Translations under genes and position numbers: made by a program
In this document: piece after piece, positions 28,901-38,600 of the stretch
How the letters are laid out: the number at the start of each line of letters is the position of its first letter
Numbering within the stretch: the first letter of the stretch is position 1
The notes under the pieces: model-generated
The model's database searches: none
Told to the model about the DNA's origin: nothing
Seen by the model: only the letters and a program-made list of their open reading frames with translations
NCBI GenBank assembly: GCA_026874595.1
Contig: CM049312.1
Span: 51,773,429 to 51,837,428 of the forward strand
DNA from: Sipunculus nudus
Taxonomy: Eukaryota; Annelida; Sipuncula; Golfingiida; Sipunculidae
Direction: 5' to 3'
DNA length: 64,000 nucleotides

Positions 28901-30067
28901 ACTGCGAAATAGTAAAAAATGGTCAGGTGATACGAGTTGATGACGTCAGTCAATACGAGGTCATGTGACATCGACCTTTGTGCCGTCATTATTATATTAT
29001 TAGCAGCTCTCTCTACCATTGGCATGGAAGACCTTCTGTGTAGAAGCGTTCTGCTGACTCATTATAATAATAAGTTAAAAGGGCAGAGCATTAGGGCTGT
29101 GGTGGACAGGTCAGTTGTGTCCCCACAGGTGCTTGAATCTTTATTTGTATAGATATTGGCTTGAATGATGTTAAAAAATCTTTATCAACAGTCACCTAGC
29201 CTGTACTCAGCATTACCACACGATAAAATGCCTGTACATTGTTGTTAGCTCAGCTGACTTTAAGTCAACTGAGCTAAAACGATGGTCCTTTGTCGCTTTC
29301 CATCCTTCCATTAAACTGGCACTTTTTGTAACCATTGATATACGGATCTGAAAATCTGAAATCTCCTACCATACTGGAAATTAGATTACTACAACTTTGT
29401 TCCTTTGAGATATTAAAAAAAACTCAATTTTCCATTAAAAACCCATTGTCACACTTCAAGACTGCCTGATATCAAAACCACTGATCTGTTTTTGATCATA
29501 TTTAACAAAAATATTCCTCTATATATTTCCTATATATATATACCATAAATCAGGTCAGTAATGTGTAATTTCTTGAAGTTATGGGCCGAAATTATGCACA
29601 TTGTAAAAAATCAGGAAAGCTATTTACTCACTTTACATGAGAAATGTTGAAGCTTGAGACTTTTTTCAGGAACTTTACCTTATTATGTTGTTTTCATTGC
29701 CATTGTCTGTTGTCCTCAGTTAAAGCAGGGTATAAAAAAATAATGCCTAGGCATCTGATCAAGGATGTATAGCATATGAAATGAGTTATTACACACCTAC
29801 GAGTGTTTCATGTGGCTTGAATTACAGCCTGGTATTTTAACTTTTACCAGCATTAGTTCCTGGTTTATCAGATGACTAATGTTCTTTGTAAACCTCTCAA
29901 ATAAAGGTTCATTGTTTAGCTCAGCTGACTTCCATGATAAATAAAGTAGGGTGCATTTTTGTCTTGTTTATTCCTGTGACATTTGTTGGATGGTAAATGT
30001 CACTAATTTGAAGCTTACATTTCAGGAGATGAGCATCAGAAGAGCATGTGCTCAGGATATTCTCTGA
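7811..30067 (+). CDS. MED15: MED15, Mediator tail subunit 15 (3' part, nine exons)
   Basis: This is the C-terminal part of Mediator subunit 15, which links sequence-specific activators to the Mediator complex and RNA polymerase II in the nucleus. Exons seen: 7811-7938, 11882-11986, 15991-16054, 16367-16439, 18445-18647, 19925-20088, 22311-22409, 25098-25195 and 30026-30067. All borders are GT-AG and all phases join, giving about 324 residues and a stop. Family landmarks appear in order: a Ser/Pro linker, AYLEKLKQLSVYIEPVRR, DLAKFRGLLDILTDSNKR, MCQPLLDAI, VHLICSIGDDKNLPAVPP, and a tail ending SIRRACAQDIL that matches the vertebrate C-terminus. The KIX domain and Gln-rich region must lie left of the window. 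Introns range from 312 bp to about 4.8 kb and are loaded with repeats. Identification is from remembered family sequence, not a search. Confidence 0.93.
7939..9010 (+). other. MED15 intron, no gene seen
   Basis: Holds scattered AAGGTCACAGAG motifs (8265-8410) typical of the window's repeat families. I see no exon or RNA gene. Short open frames here show no family resemblance. Confidence 0.5.
9011..9900 (+). repeat. Degraded repeat mosaic in MED15 intron
   Basis: Positions about 9060-9540 match the body of the AGCTCAGCTGACT family (CAAGACTGCCTAATATCAAA, GTTATGGGCCCGAAATAAA). At 9541 it meets the left end GAACCTGTGAGCTTATG of the family at 1232-3827. That stretch contains a perfect GGTGGCGCCACC at 9715-9726. 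Both pieces are truncated. Confidence 0.6.
9901..11390 (+). other. MED15 intron, mostly unique AT-rich sequence
   Basis: No repeat family, exon or RNA gene recognised. Open frames at 10880-11116 and 11168-11371 have no recognisable product. Confidence 0.45.
11391..11686 (+). repeat. Repeat right arm with endonuclease-like remnant
   Basis: Right arm of the AGCTCAGCTGACT family, ending CTATGGGTCCCTTG. The frame from 11397 reads CQQLVKKPTNYQCNGIDLMF then TNCSHASVS and SDNKIYFATIS. This resembles the IDxxFTN and SDHxIxxxTI blocks of the endonuclease/exonuclease/phosphatase domain carried by many retroelements and some Helentrons. The His of SDH is Asn in this copy and the frame soon loses sense, so it is a fossil. 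The copy at 27466 shows the same blocks. Confidence 0.55.
11882..11986 (+). CDS. MED15: MED15 exon: AYLEKLKQL helix region
   Basis: Acceptor ATTACCAG, donor GTAGGT, phase 1 in and phase 1 out. It encodes AEDQAYLEKLKQLSVYIEPV followed by RRWIQKYEKDP, a clear match to the vertebrate MED15 helix that begins with YLEKLKQLSKYIEPLRR. It is the strongest single piece of evidence for the gene. A decayed repeat (right arm ending 11686) sits about 200 bp upstream. Confidence 0.93.
12080..12700 (+). repeat. Short tandem repeat CGCGATAACTCAACAAC and flanks
   Basis: Two diverged units, near 12168-12240 and 12309-12365, share GCGCGATAACTCAACAAC and CTGCAGCTTTCCCAAATTCA. They follow a CCGTCCATCCATCC stretch. 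This is MED15 intron and no coding signal is seen. Confidence 0.5.
12701..14130 (+). repeat. C-rich ~30-bp minisatellite
   Basis: About 45-50 units of a pattern like CTCTCTATCCAGATATCCTG followed by CTTACCCAC, with C runs of 4-15. The + strand is strongly pyrimidine-rich. Long open frames across it (449 and 302 codons) are a by-product of the ~30-bp period and C runs; the same units are read in shifted frames. It lies in the MED15 intron between 11986 and 15991. Confidence 0.9.
14458..15873. mobile_element. hAT-like MITE, split by a Helitron
   Basis: Ends are TAGGGTTGGGA on the left and TCCCACCCCTA on the right, imperfect inverted repeats (10 of 11). They are flanked by GCCAGAAT and GCCAGAAA, an 8-bp target duplication with one mismatch. 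TAGGGnTGGG ends with 8-bp duplications are typical of hAT elements. Without the Helitron at 14682-15633 the element is about 464 bp and non-coding. The interior is rich in GATATC, ATCATGATAT and CGCGAT. Confidence 0.75.
14682..15633 (+). mobile_element. Non-autonomous Helitron, 952 bp
   Basis: Starts with TC (TCCCCGACAAAGTCGGGGGA, itself a hairpin) after an A. Ends in CTAG followed by T, with a perfect hairpin GGCACCTGAGGTGCC ending 9 bases before CTAG. An A|T site, TC start, CTRR end and subterminal hairpin are the textbook Helitron signature. The interior has two related ~360-bp units (ATGCATATACATAGACATGG, ATTGCCATATATGGTGAAAA). No Rep or helicase frame. Related pieces: start at 33411, end at 46360-46452. 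Confidence 0.85.
15991..16054 (+). CDS. MED15: MED15 exon: DLAKFRGLLDIL segment
   Basis: A 64-bp exon after a TTTATTTCAG acceptor, with donor GTACTG. It encodes ERKKDLAKFRGLLDILTDSN and then KR, matching the vertebrate KKDLSKMKSLLDILTDPNKR. The phases (1 in, 2 out) join both neighbours. It starts only 117 bp after the end of the hAT-like element at 14458-15873. Confidence 0.92.
16367..16439 (+). CDS. MED15: MED15 exon: LTKLLKCEEALEKY segment
   Basis: A 73-bp exon after TTGTTTTAG, donor GTAGGA. Its first base completes the Arg codon of the previous exon. It encodes LHLTKLLKCEEALEKYGFGI, like the vertebrate LKTLQKCEIALEKL stretch. The preceding intron is only 312 bp and it leaves in phase 0. 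Confidence 0.92.
16440..18444 (+). other. MED15 intron with repeat ends and (TA)n
   Basis: Two right ends of the GACCCATGGGTC hairpin family occur near 16734 and 17078. Positions 16906-16990 are a long (TA)n microsatellite. Positions 17137-17850 and 17900-18440 look unique; open frames there show no known product. Confidence 0.5.
16906..16990. repeat. (TA)n microsatellite
   Basis: An almost pure TA dinucleotide run of about 80 bases, interrupted by a short TATAAATA. Confidence 0.95.
18445..18647 (+). CDS. MED15: MED15 exon: Ser/Thr linker and MCQPLLDAI core
   Basis: Acceptor TTGGTGCAG, donor GTCAGT, phase 0 in and 2 out. The first 22 codons are a Ser/Thr-rich linker. After that come HMCQPLLDAIVAHIKSPLLN and HTLKRTFGPVVEALHG, matching vertebrate YLCQPLLDAVLANIRSPVFN and the following region. 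An open frame continues past the donor, but the homology stops at the GT. Confidence 0.93.
18648..19924 (+). other. MED15 intron, no gene seen
   Basis: No repeat of the main families and no exon recognised. It ends at the acceptor TTTCTAACAG. Confidence 0.45.
19925..20088 (+). CDS. MED15: MED15 exon: AKKPHLEEDG to VHLIC region
   Basis: Acceptor TTTCTAACAG, donor GTAGGA. It encodes PQSPPAKKPHLEEDGSDIPD, then LLQAEITRLGQRFRVQLDP and DVHLICSI. The order mirrors the vertebrate protein: basic cluster, acidic cluster, IPSVLQGEVARLDPKFLVNLDP, then VHLICKL. The basic PAKKP cluster could be part of a nuclear localisation signal, which is only inference. Confidence 0.94.
20560..21787 (+). repeat. AGCTCAGCTGACT-family copy, chimeric
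   Basis: The left end AGCTCAGCTGACTATGAGTC starts at 20560, with an extra copy of it at 20508. The body has TTAAGGTCAAA-type segments. An embedded right end of the second family (CACAGGTTCACATTAGGCCT) stops near 21737. The copy finishes with GACCCATGGGTCCATTG at 21787. It lies wholly in the MED15 intron 20089-22310 and has no coding content. Confidence 0.65.
22124..22141 (+). repeat. Poly-G run
   Basis: A run of G of about 15 bases or more in the MED15 intron. Similar C or G runs occur at about 31247, 32861, 33377, 39771, 45497 and 48901. Their lengths are prone to assembly error. Confidence 0.8.
22311..22409 (+). CDS. MED15: MED15 exon: DDKNLPAVPP region
   Basis: Acceptor GTAATTTCAG, donor GTAAGT. 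It encodes DDKNLPAVPPISVTVPSNYP and then DASPICCTDQAQD, matching vertebrate LDDKDLPSVPPLELSVPADYP. A 45-bp minisatellite begins in the intron a few bases after this donor and runs for about 2.1 kb. Confidence 0.93.
22416..24560 (+). repeat. 45-bp minisatellite abutting a MED15 splice donor
   Basis: About 47 units of CATAATGCACCAGCCAGACA followed by TTGTAGAGAATACATAACC and ACCTGT. Exact spacing between three early units is 45 bp. As 45 is a multiple of three, long spurious frames run through it on both strands. The donor GTAAGT at 22410 is followed directly by CATAATGGCCAGCC, so the array begins at the exon-intron border. Confidence 0.92.
24561..25097 (+). other. MED15 intron, no gene seen
   Basis: Decayed flank of the minisatellite (to about 24700) and then unique AT-rich sequence up to the exon acceptor. 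A frame from 24974 runs into the exon but resembles MED15 only from 25098. Confidence 0.5.
25098..25195 (+). CDS. MED15: MED15 exon: TPFLHLVQKEL to ITALLDMW
   Basis: Acceptor TTTTCCAG, donor GTCAGT right after ATGTGG. Joined to the previous exon it reads ESTPFLHLVQKELSEKLLKL and then PNCFSITALLDMW, matching vertebrate NPFLQSVHRCM, LLQLPDKHSVTALLNTW. An open frame extends upstream of the acceptor and past the donor, but homology is confined to this stretch. Confidence 0.92.
25860..27765 (+). mobile_element. Complete AGCTCAGCTGACT-family element, 1.9 kb
   Basis: Both ends are present. The left reads AGCTCAGCTGACTATAAGTC followed by ATCTGAGCTATAG, a near-perfect hairpin, then (GTCC)n. The right end is CAGCTGAGCACAGTGACCC and then AAGGTCCCTTG. 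Flanks are T on both sides. The body contains CAAAACCACT, TTATGGGCCCAAACATAA and TTTGCCCAACTTTGACCATG. The right arm (27466-27711) holds the endonuclease-like remnant LFTNCSHASVSTLGN and SGHKILFATIS. It sits in the last MED15 intron. Confidence 0.65.
27766..29246 (+). other. MED15 intron with a two-unit tandem repeat
   Basis: Two related ~180-bp units near 27905-28085 and 28090-28270 share GAAAGTGTMATGAAAA, TATTACCAGTTGTA and GGTGCACAGTT. The rest (28300-29246) looks unique, with no exon or RNA gene recognised. Confidence 0.5.
29247..29700 (+). repeat. Truncated AGCTCAGCTGACT-family copy
   Basis: The left end AGCTCAGCTGACTTTAAGTC is followed by the family body (CTTCAAGACTGCCTGATATC, GAAGTTATGGGCC) and stops without a right end. 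A lone left-end fragment AGCTCAGCTGACTTCC follows near 29919, about 100 bp before the last MED15 exon. Confidence 0.65.
30026..30067 (+). CDS. MED15: MED15 terminal coding exon
   Basis: A very short last coding exon of 13 codons plus TGA, after acceptor CTTACATTTCAG. It encodes EMSIRRACAQDIL and then stops. It continues in phase 0 from the exon ending DMW at 25195, about 4.8 kb upstream. Vertebrate MED15 ends in the similar TWAQSVHQACLSAA. Its shortness makes it easy to miss; the phase, acceptor and homologous tail together support it. Confidence 0.85.
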   Translation, partial: EMSIRRACAQDIL

Positions 30068-30485
30068 GATGTTCCTATAGAGCTGAACAAGCAGCAGGCC
30101 GGGGGACCAGATAGAGGACGGGCTGTCTCTGGGTGCTTATGGCATCGATGCTTGATCTGGGAGACTGTATCTTGCTGCCTGGTCCAGCAGACTGTACCCA
30201 GCAGTCTTCATGCTTAGTTCCTCTTGTGGGAAAAGAACCAGGGACCTTAATTTACATACAGCGGTGCCTGAATCAGTGAGCTATGTCCCACCAGTATTGT
30301 GCTGTGTCCCTCCAGTATTGTGCTGCAGTATTGGGTGTTTGTGATGTTTACCTGATGGATTGGACACTGCTCAACACAATGGCCAGGGGCTGTCTCTTAA
30401 AGCCAACTGTTCACTTAACTTTTCTATGTTATTTCTGGCTTAATTTGCATACATATGTGGGATCAGCGTTTTCTGCCCTATTTTT
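30068..30485 (+). other. Likely MED15 3' UTR
   Basis: The sequence directly after the MED15 stop. I see no AATAAA between the stop and the repeat that begins at 30486; the first one is inside that repeat at 30951-30956. Transcript end therefore unknown. Confidence 0.4.
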
Positions 30486-32272
30486 AGCTCAGCTGACTAT
30501 AAGTCATCTGAGCTATAGTCGTGGTCCTTTGTTTGTTGTCCGTCCGGCCAGTTTGGCTGGACGTTAACAGGGCACATTTTGAAACCGTTTGACCTACAAA
30601 TCCAAATATTTGCATACCATTAGATGTCTTAAAAATCTCCTACCATATAGAAAATTAGGTCATTAGAACTTCTTTCATTAGAAATATTAAGAAAAACCTC
30701 CGTTTTCCATAAAAAAGCCATTGTTGCACTTCAAGACTGCCTAATATCAAAACCACTGATCTGTTTTTGATCATATTTAGTATTCATATTCTTCCATACA
30801 TTTTCTATGACCATTCCTAAAATTTGGTCAGTATTGGCTATTATTTTGAAGTTATGGGCCCAAATATAATGCAGTTTTTAAAAAATCAGGAAATTTTTTT
30901 TCAGGAAAAATTAGATCTGAATTTTGCAAATTTTTCAAGTTATTAGCATAAATAAAAAATCAATACCTTAAATTTTGTCAAACTTTGGCTACGGCACATG
31001 TTTTCCCTGTAAGCACTGTTGATTTAATTTACAGCATATATACATAAGGATTTAATCTTTCAAAATCTGAAATTTCAAAGGAATTGATTTAAACAAGTAG
31101 CTTTTATTCAAGTTTTCATACACCATGTCAAGTGTTTTTTACATCTAGCCCACCTAGTAGTACAGCCTTCACTTGCTTTATGTAACCCACCCCAGGCATC
31201 TTGCCTTGGCTCAGCTTGGCCACTACTAGCAGGCTTCCCCTCTGCCTGCACCCCCCCCCCCCCCTCCCCAAGATGGTGTATTAACTAGATGAATGTTATA
31301 ATTTTCTGTATTTTATTTTATTCTTGGCTATGCTACATTTTAGATTTTGTATTGTACCACCAGGGTACATTTAATTGTGTCCACAAAGTGGTGTATTGCC
31401 ATGAAAGTGAATGTTCATCAGATAAGTAATTCCTTACTTCAGAAGAGTAAAAACTTCACCAGGTGTGAAATTGACTATTAATTCCAGTAATAAATTATAG
31501 CTGAGATAGTAATTAGCACATTGATATTGTTTGTCCCTCATTCAACCAACAGTGTGTATACTTTATTTGAAAAGCTTTTTTTATTTGATCAAATTTACTG
31601 AATCTTTTATTTTATTTCGTTGAATAAAATTAAGCATGTACTGAAAATTCCAATGTGCAAAACTTTTTAATAGTGATTCAAGGAATAATCTTGTAGATGC
31701 CATGTTGTGGCATAATTTTTTTTAAAATTCAGTTGAAACATTTGTGATTTAAAAATAATAAAATATATAAGTATGCATAATATGACCCAATATGAGCTAC
31801 ACTCTGGATATATAATGATTGCAACTTAGAATTCTAAAATTTTAACTTATATTTACAGTTTTTTATTACAAATTTATAAAACTTGTTAATAAAAAATGAA
31901 TAAGATAAAAACTATTAATGGAAAAAGTGGATATGCTAAAAATAGGCTTATATATAAACTTAAATGCATTATTCCCTTGAAAGTGAAATAAAGGTAATAG
32001 TCCATTCTGTCTACTTGCCTGTCCATCTGTGAATTTTTCATATGCATCACAGTTTCTCAAATTTTTTACTATTTTTCTTTATGACAGTCTTGTCAGAGTA
32101 TTAGTTTACTATCATATTTAGAGCTTTACTATAACCGAGCAGGAGGGCCCCTTTCCTCTTTGTTTCTCATATGCTTATATATATGAAAAACATTACAATA
32201 GAATATTTCGCATTTTTTGCATTTGCAAAAATTTCAAACTTCAGCTGAGTGCCGTGACCCATGGGTCCCTTG
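30486..32272 (+). mobile_element. Complete AGCTCAGCTGACT-family element, 1.8 kb
   Basis: The left end AGCTCAGCTGACTATAAGTC is at 30486. The right end TCAGCTGAGTGCCGTGACCC plus ATGGGTCCCTTG stops at 32272. T residues flank both borders. It contains a C run near 31247 and the usual body motifs. No endonuclease-like frame is obvious. It lies just downstream of MED15 and may supply its poly(A) site. Confidence 0.65.
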
Positions 32273-33167
32273 TTATAAAAGAATGGAGGGATTATTGTTA
32301 GTTGATAGACCTCTGATATTGGATTAGGCCCCTTTAAACATAACCAGTGTGTAGTTAGTTATGCTGAGCTATAGTACATGGCACTTCATCCATGCCTACT
32401 TGTTGCTGTTTGCAAGGCCCAGCAGATAATGGTAGTTGAGATAAAATCTCCTAAGTGGGCAGACGGGAGCCTCCACAGAGGTTCAGGTATGGTTTCTAGG
32501 AAACCCAAGACTAGGTCACAGTGACCTAATTTTTGTAAGCCATATGACAAGTGCTTCAAGACTAAGAATCTTGTTAGTAACCAAGGTTACACAGACAATA
32601 TTTTTACTTGAAGAAATAATAAAATAACGGACCTCATCTGTAGTTCTGCATCTTGTTCTGTCCTCATGCAAAATATGAAAACATCTCCCACCCATGTCTG
32701 CAGTACTGCAGCAAACACAGCAAGATGTTAACGGGACAAACAGATTAGTCTGGATTTCTGAAGAATATTAAATTATTCAAGTGTCCACATGAAGTTTTAG
32801 CTCAGCTGACTGAAAGTCATCTCTATTTCCCATATACTTTGAGCTATGGGACTCGAAGTCCCCCCCCCCCCCCCCCCCCCTTGAAAAATTAGAAATTTGA
32901 TACAAAAGCTCGAGTATCTAAATAACTAATGCATTGATCACCATGTTTTTTTGCATGCATATTCATCATAGAGGGTTTCATCAGTTTCTGCAGACTGGTG
33001 GGGCCACCTGGATATTTTCAATTTTTACGCATTTTTTTTTCTCAATTTTTGAGACCTCCAAAGATGTGGTCATCTGTTAACAGGGCACAAATCGTAACCA
33101 TTGGACCTGGAATTTTCTAACTTGACATCCACAGTCTGCCTATATTCTATTTTTAATGCATTTTTTT
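32273..33167 (+). other. Intergenic: fragments of the repeat families
   Basis: A truncated left end AGCTCAGCTGACTGAAAGTC lies near 32798 and is followed by the ~320-bp module with a long C run (32861-32880). The rest is unique without recognised genes. Confidence 0.5.
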
Positions 33168-35679
33168 AGCTCAGCTGACTGAAAGTCATCTGAGCTATAG
33201 CAATCACGCTTTGTCCGTTGTGCGTCCGGCCGTCCCTTAACAGGGCACAAATCGTAACTGCTGGACCTGGAATCTTCTCACTTGGCATCCTGGGAGGTCC
33301 ATGAAAAATCTCCTAGGAACCTGAAATTAGGTTTCCGTAACTCGTATCCTCAGAGCAATTTGGCTTGTAAGTACTCCCCCCCCCCCCCCCCCCCCCAGAA
33401 TAATTGTATCCCCAGACAAAGTCGGGGGATACTATGTTTTCATACCGGTCCCCAGGTTGCCAGTATTGGATGATCCATATAAATTTTGGGGTCACAAGGT
33501 CAAAGGTCAAGACCACAGGAGCTATCTGTCCAAAAATTAGTTTCTGGATGATAATTCCTGCTTTTATTGATGTATTGATTTCAACTTTGACTTATATATG
33601 TCCCATTGAAAATGCAAGACTCCAGTTGATTTTGGGGTCATGAGGTCAAAGGTCAAGGTCACAGGACACAGCTTTAAAAAGATTGTGGATGCATTTTCAG
33701 CCAAACATTCAAAAACACTCATCTGTTTTTCCTCATATTTACCATAAATATTCCTCTATATAGTTCCTATGTACATGCCAGAAATTATGTCTGTATTATT
33801 TAATTTAAAAAAGTTATGGGCCCAAACATAATGCATTTTGTAAAAAATCAGGAAAGATATTTGATCACTTAACACAAAAAATGTTAAAGCTATGGACCTT
33901 TTTTTCCAGTAATATAACTTTAAATAATCAAAATTAAATTGTGTACCCAAAATTAGATGAAAATCTTTTAAATTTTTTAAAATATTAATAAAAATAAAAA
34001 ATTGGTACCTTAAATTATGCCCAAATTTGACAGTGGCACGTTTTTTTCCTGTAAGTACTTTGGATTTAATTTTCACAGCATGTTTTTGTTAGCATTTCAA
34101 CTGTTAACACCAAAAATTTGAAACCAGTTGATCAAAAACTGTAGAATTTATTCAAGTTTTCAAGCACCATGTAACATATTGTTTACATCAAGCTAGTGTT
34201 ATGCAGTTTGCAAGAGCTCAGCTCCCCAGCTTCAGCTTAAATTCGGCATACAGTTAGATGTCTCCAAAATCCCCTACCATGCCAAGAATTTGGTCACTAG
34301 GACTTAATACCTTCGAGATATTAATGAAAAACTTCATTTTTCCATTAAAAACCCATTGTTACACTTCAAGACTGCCTAATATCAAAACCACTGATCTGAC
34401 TTTAATCATAAATAATATACATATTTTTCATTCTCTATGCACATGCCAGAATGATGTCAGTACTGCGTAATTGTTTGGGCCCAAACATAATGCACTTTGT
34501 AAAAAATCAAGAAATATATTTACTCCCTTAACAAGGGCACTGCTGAAGCTAGAGATTTTTTTGGTCAGGGATGTAACATTATTTAATCAAGATTCAATTG
34601 AATACCCAAAATTAGTTCTGAATTTTTCAAATTTTATAAGTTATTAGTATAAATATAAAATTAGTACCTTAAATTTTGCCCAACTGTGACTGTTTGTTTC
34701 CCATGAGCACTGTTGATATAATTTTCATATCATGCACACATAAGGATTTCAGCTTTTTAGCTTAGAAAGCTGAAAGAAATTGGCCAAAAATTGTAGCTTT
34801 TATTAATGTTTTTTATGAGACCCTGTCAGACTTTGGCTCTCTCCAGCCCCTCTTGAGTCACCTGTATTATGCATGCTTGAGGCGAGGCATACACGGAATC
34901 CAGGCAGCTTATGGCCAGCCACAGTTGATCCAGGTGTCCAACCCAACTCATCTAGTAGTTTTAACCAACAACAACAATAAACAATAAATTAATAAATTTT
35001 GAGTGGTTTTTAATAACAAATTAAAGAAAAATAGAAAAGGAATTTGTTAGTTTATAATAACAGGAAATTAACTTGCAGTTACTGATGATATAAGAATCTT
35101 GTATCGATGGGTAGAATGTCACGTATTCCAAATAACACCATGCAGTCACCTGTGGCATTTTTCAGTTCAATTTTAATGATGAAGTAAATCATATCATTCA
35201 TTACTAATCATTAGGGATCATATGAAGGAAATTAATGATAGACAAAGATGCAGTTGATAATATTAATCTAGATTCCTACTGTGTCTAGTGTGTACATTGA
35301 TGTGAAATTAGTTCAAAATGAATTTTTTTACAGTTATTTTTTAATATAAATAAAAGCCATAAAACCAGGTACTTATGATCATTATTTAAATTTGTGAATT
35401 TTGTATATTCTGGATTCTCAACACCATTGTTTGGTGAAAACTGCATAAATACCAGACATGGTGTGAATACTTTGTAATTGTATTTAAATACGAATATGAT
35501 TATGTACTCCATTATAAAATTTCTTGCATAAAGAATGGGAATTCAGGTAAAAATGAAAGTATATGAATACTCGTGCAACTTTCAATATGTATTCATGAAT
35601 GCATTCATGAATATATTCTTAAATGTTATTTTAATAATCATTTCAGTTATATTTCATATGATTCTCTTATTATTTTTAA

Positions 35680-38600
35680 CAAGTGACCCATGGGTCATGA
35701 CGCTCAGCTGACTGGGAAGAGATTCGCAAAAGGAAATTTTATCACCAGAATGGTAGTATATACCCATTCAACTGAAGCATCAAAAAGATTAACCAACAGG
35801 CCAAGATTTAGTCTGTATTTATATATCTCAAAAATAGAGAAAAATGTGTAAACTTTTAAAACTAGAATACGGGTAACCGACAAGTGACTACATGTATCTG
35901 CCAAAATCGGATAGTGAGGCATGGATTGAGTGGCAAGGGGAAATAGAGTGAGGTATGTTGCATATTAGCATGGATGTCTGCAGCCTAAATGTGTATGTAG
36001 GTTGTGCCACCTACCACAAATCCAGAAATCTGTCCAAGTTGTATACACCTGCAAAATTTTAGGCAGAAAAGTCAAACCACTACATGTATATGAGCGATTT
36101 TTGCCCATGGCAGACAAACAGACAAACACTGTGCAAAAATCTTTGCAGGTAACCCCTCCAGTTTTGTGTATGATAAAGACCTATGTGAGATCTAAACACA
36201 TGCACAATTTTGGCCCAATCGGTCAAATGGTTCCTGAGATATGAGCTTGGATGTGTCCAGCGTTAACTAGAATGTAGGTGGTGCCACCTGTCATAAAATC
36301 AAGAAAGCTGTCCACGATGTATAAACCTGCAAAATTTTAGGCAGTTATGTCGAACCACTACAGAGAAATGAGTAATTTTAGGCCACGGCAGACTAACAGA
36401 CAGACGCTGTGCAAACATTTTTACAGGTGGCGCCACCATTTTTTGTGTATGTTACAGAGCTATCAAAGGGCTACATTTGTATAAATTTTATTTCCTGATC
36501 GGTCAAACGGTTCCTGAGATATAAGCTTGGATGTCATCAGCGTGAACGTGAACGTAGGTGGCGCCACCTGTCATAAAATCAAGAAAGCTATCCTGGATGT
36601 ATACACATGACGAATTTCAGGTGAATTAGTCAATTCACTGCAGAGATATGAGTGATTTTAACCCAAGGCAGATGAACAGATGGACACTGTGCAAACATGG
36701 TTACAGGTGGCGCCACCATTTTTTGTGTATGTTATAAAGCAATCCAAGGGCTACATTTGTATCAATTTTATTTCCTGATTGGTCAAACGGTTCCGGAGAT
36801 ATGAGGGTTTATGAGTGGAAACAGACCCACAAATGGACACTGGATAGAGAGGAAAGGTCAGAGGTCAATGCAAATTGGTTAGGCACCAGTTCACATGTGA
36901 CCAGATAATAGGTGTAAGTTTGGGAAAAATCGGTCCATTAGTCTCCGAGGAGCTCTCTGGAAACGAATGCCGCAACGGCGGAGGAACTCGGTCAAAAACA
37001 TAGTATCCGCAAAACTTCGTTTCGGCTTTTACAAAAATACAGGTGGCTCCACCAGTCTGCAGAAACTAATAAAAACACTTAATGGTCAATATCCATGCAA
37101 AAAATCATGGTGATCTCTGCATTAGTTGTTCAGATACTTAAGTTTTTGTATCAAATTGTCCATTATTCTGAGGGATACTTCGGAGTCCTATAGCTTGAAG
37201 GATATGGGTAACAGAGACCTAATTTCAAGTTTCCACAGGCACCTTTCATGGGCCTCCTTGCATGACAAGAATGAAGATTCTAGGTCCAGTTGTTGCGATT
37301 TGTACCCTGTTGACAGATAACCACATCTTTAAAGGTCTCAAAAAAAAGAAAAAAATTCGTAAAAATTTGAAAAAAAAATAGAGGTGGCACACCCAGTCTG
37401 CAGAAACTGATGGAACAGCTCATGATCAATATGTATGCCGAAAATCATGACCATCAGTGTTGTAGTTATTGAAATACTGCAGTTTTTGTAATAAATTTTC
37501 CATTATTCATGGGTGGGGGGGGGGTATTTTGGACCCATACAGCTTAAAGAATATGGGTAACAGAGACCTAATTTCAAGTTTCCATGGAGACTTTTCATGG
37601 GTCTCCCTGTGTGTCAAGAATGAAGATTCTTGGTCCAGTTTTTATGATTTGTGCCCTGTTAACAGATGTTCATATCTTTTAAGGTCTCAAAAATACAGAA
37701 AAATTTCGTAAAAAAAAACGAACAAATACAGGTGGTGCCACCAGTCTGCAGAAACTTATGAAACACTCCATGATCAATATCCATGCAAACAATTATGGTT
37801 ATCTCTGCATTAGTTGTTCAGATACTTTAGCTTTTGTATCAAATTTTCCATTATTCTGAGCTGTACTTTGGAGTGCCATAGCTCAAAGGATATGGGTAAC
37901 AGAGACCAATTTCAGGTTTCAATGGAGACTTATCATCGGTCTCCCTGTGTGTCAAGAACGAAGATTCTAGGTCCAGTCGTTACGATTTGTACCCTGTTGA
38001 CAGATAACTACATCCTTAAAGGTCTCAAAAATGGAGAAAACAATTCGTGAACATTGAAAAATACAGGTGGCGCCACCAGTTTGCACAAACTGATGAAACC
38101 ATCTCATGATCAATATGTATGTCGAAAATCATGACCATCAGTGATGTAGTTAATGAGATATTGAAGTTTTTGTATGAAATTTTTTACTATTCTGGGGGGT
38201 CATTTTGGGCCCCATAGCTCGAAGGATATGGGTAACAGAGACCTAATTTCTGGTTTCCATGGAGACTTTTCATAGGTCTCTCAGTGTGTCGAAAATGAAG
38301 ATTCTAGGTCCAGTCGTTACGATTTGTGCCACGCTAACAGATGACAGCATCCTCAAAGGTCTCAAAAATAGAGGAAAAAATTGTAAAAAATCAAACAGTA
38401 CAGGTGGCGCCACCAGTCTGCAGGAACTGATCGAACATCTCATGATCAATATGTATGCCAAAAATGAAGACCATCAGTGATGTAGTTATTGAGATATTGA
38501 AGTTTTTGTATGAAATTTTTTACTATTCTGGGGGGTACTTTGGGGCCCGATAGCTCAAAGGATATGGGTAACATAGACCTAATTTCTGGTTTACAAGGAG

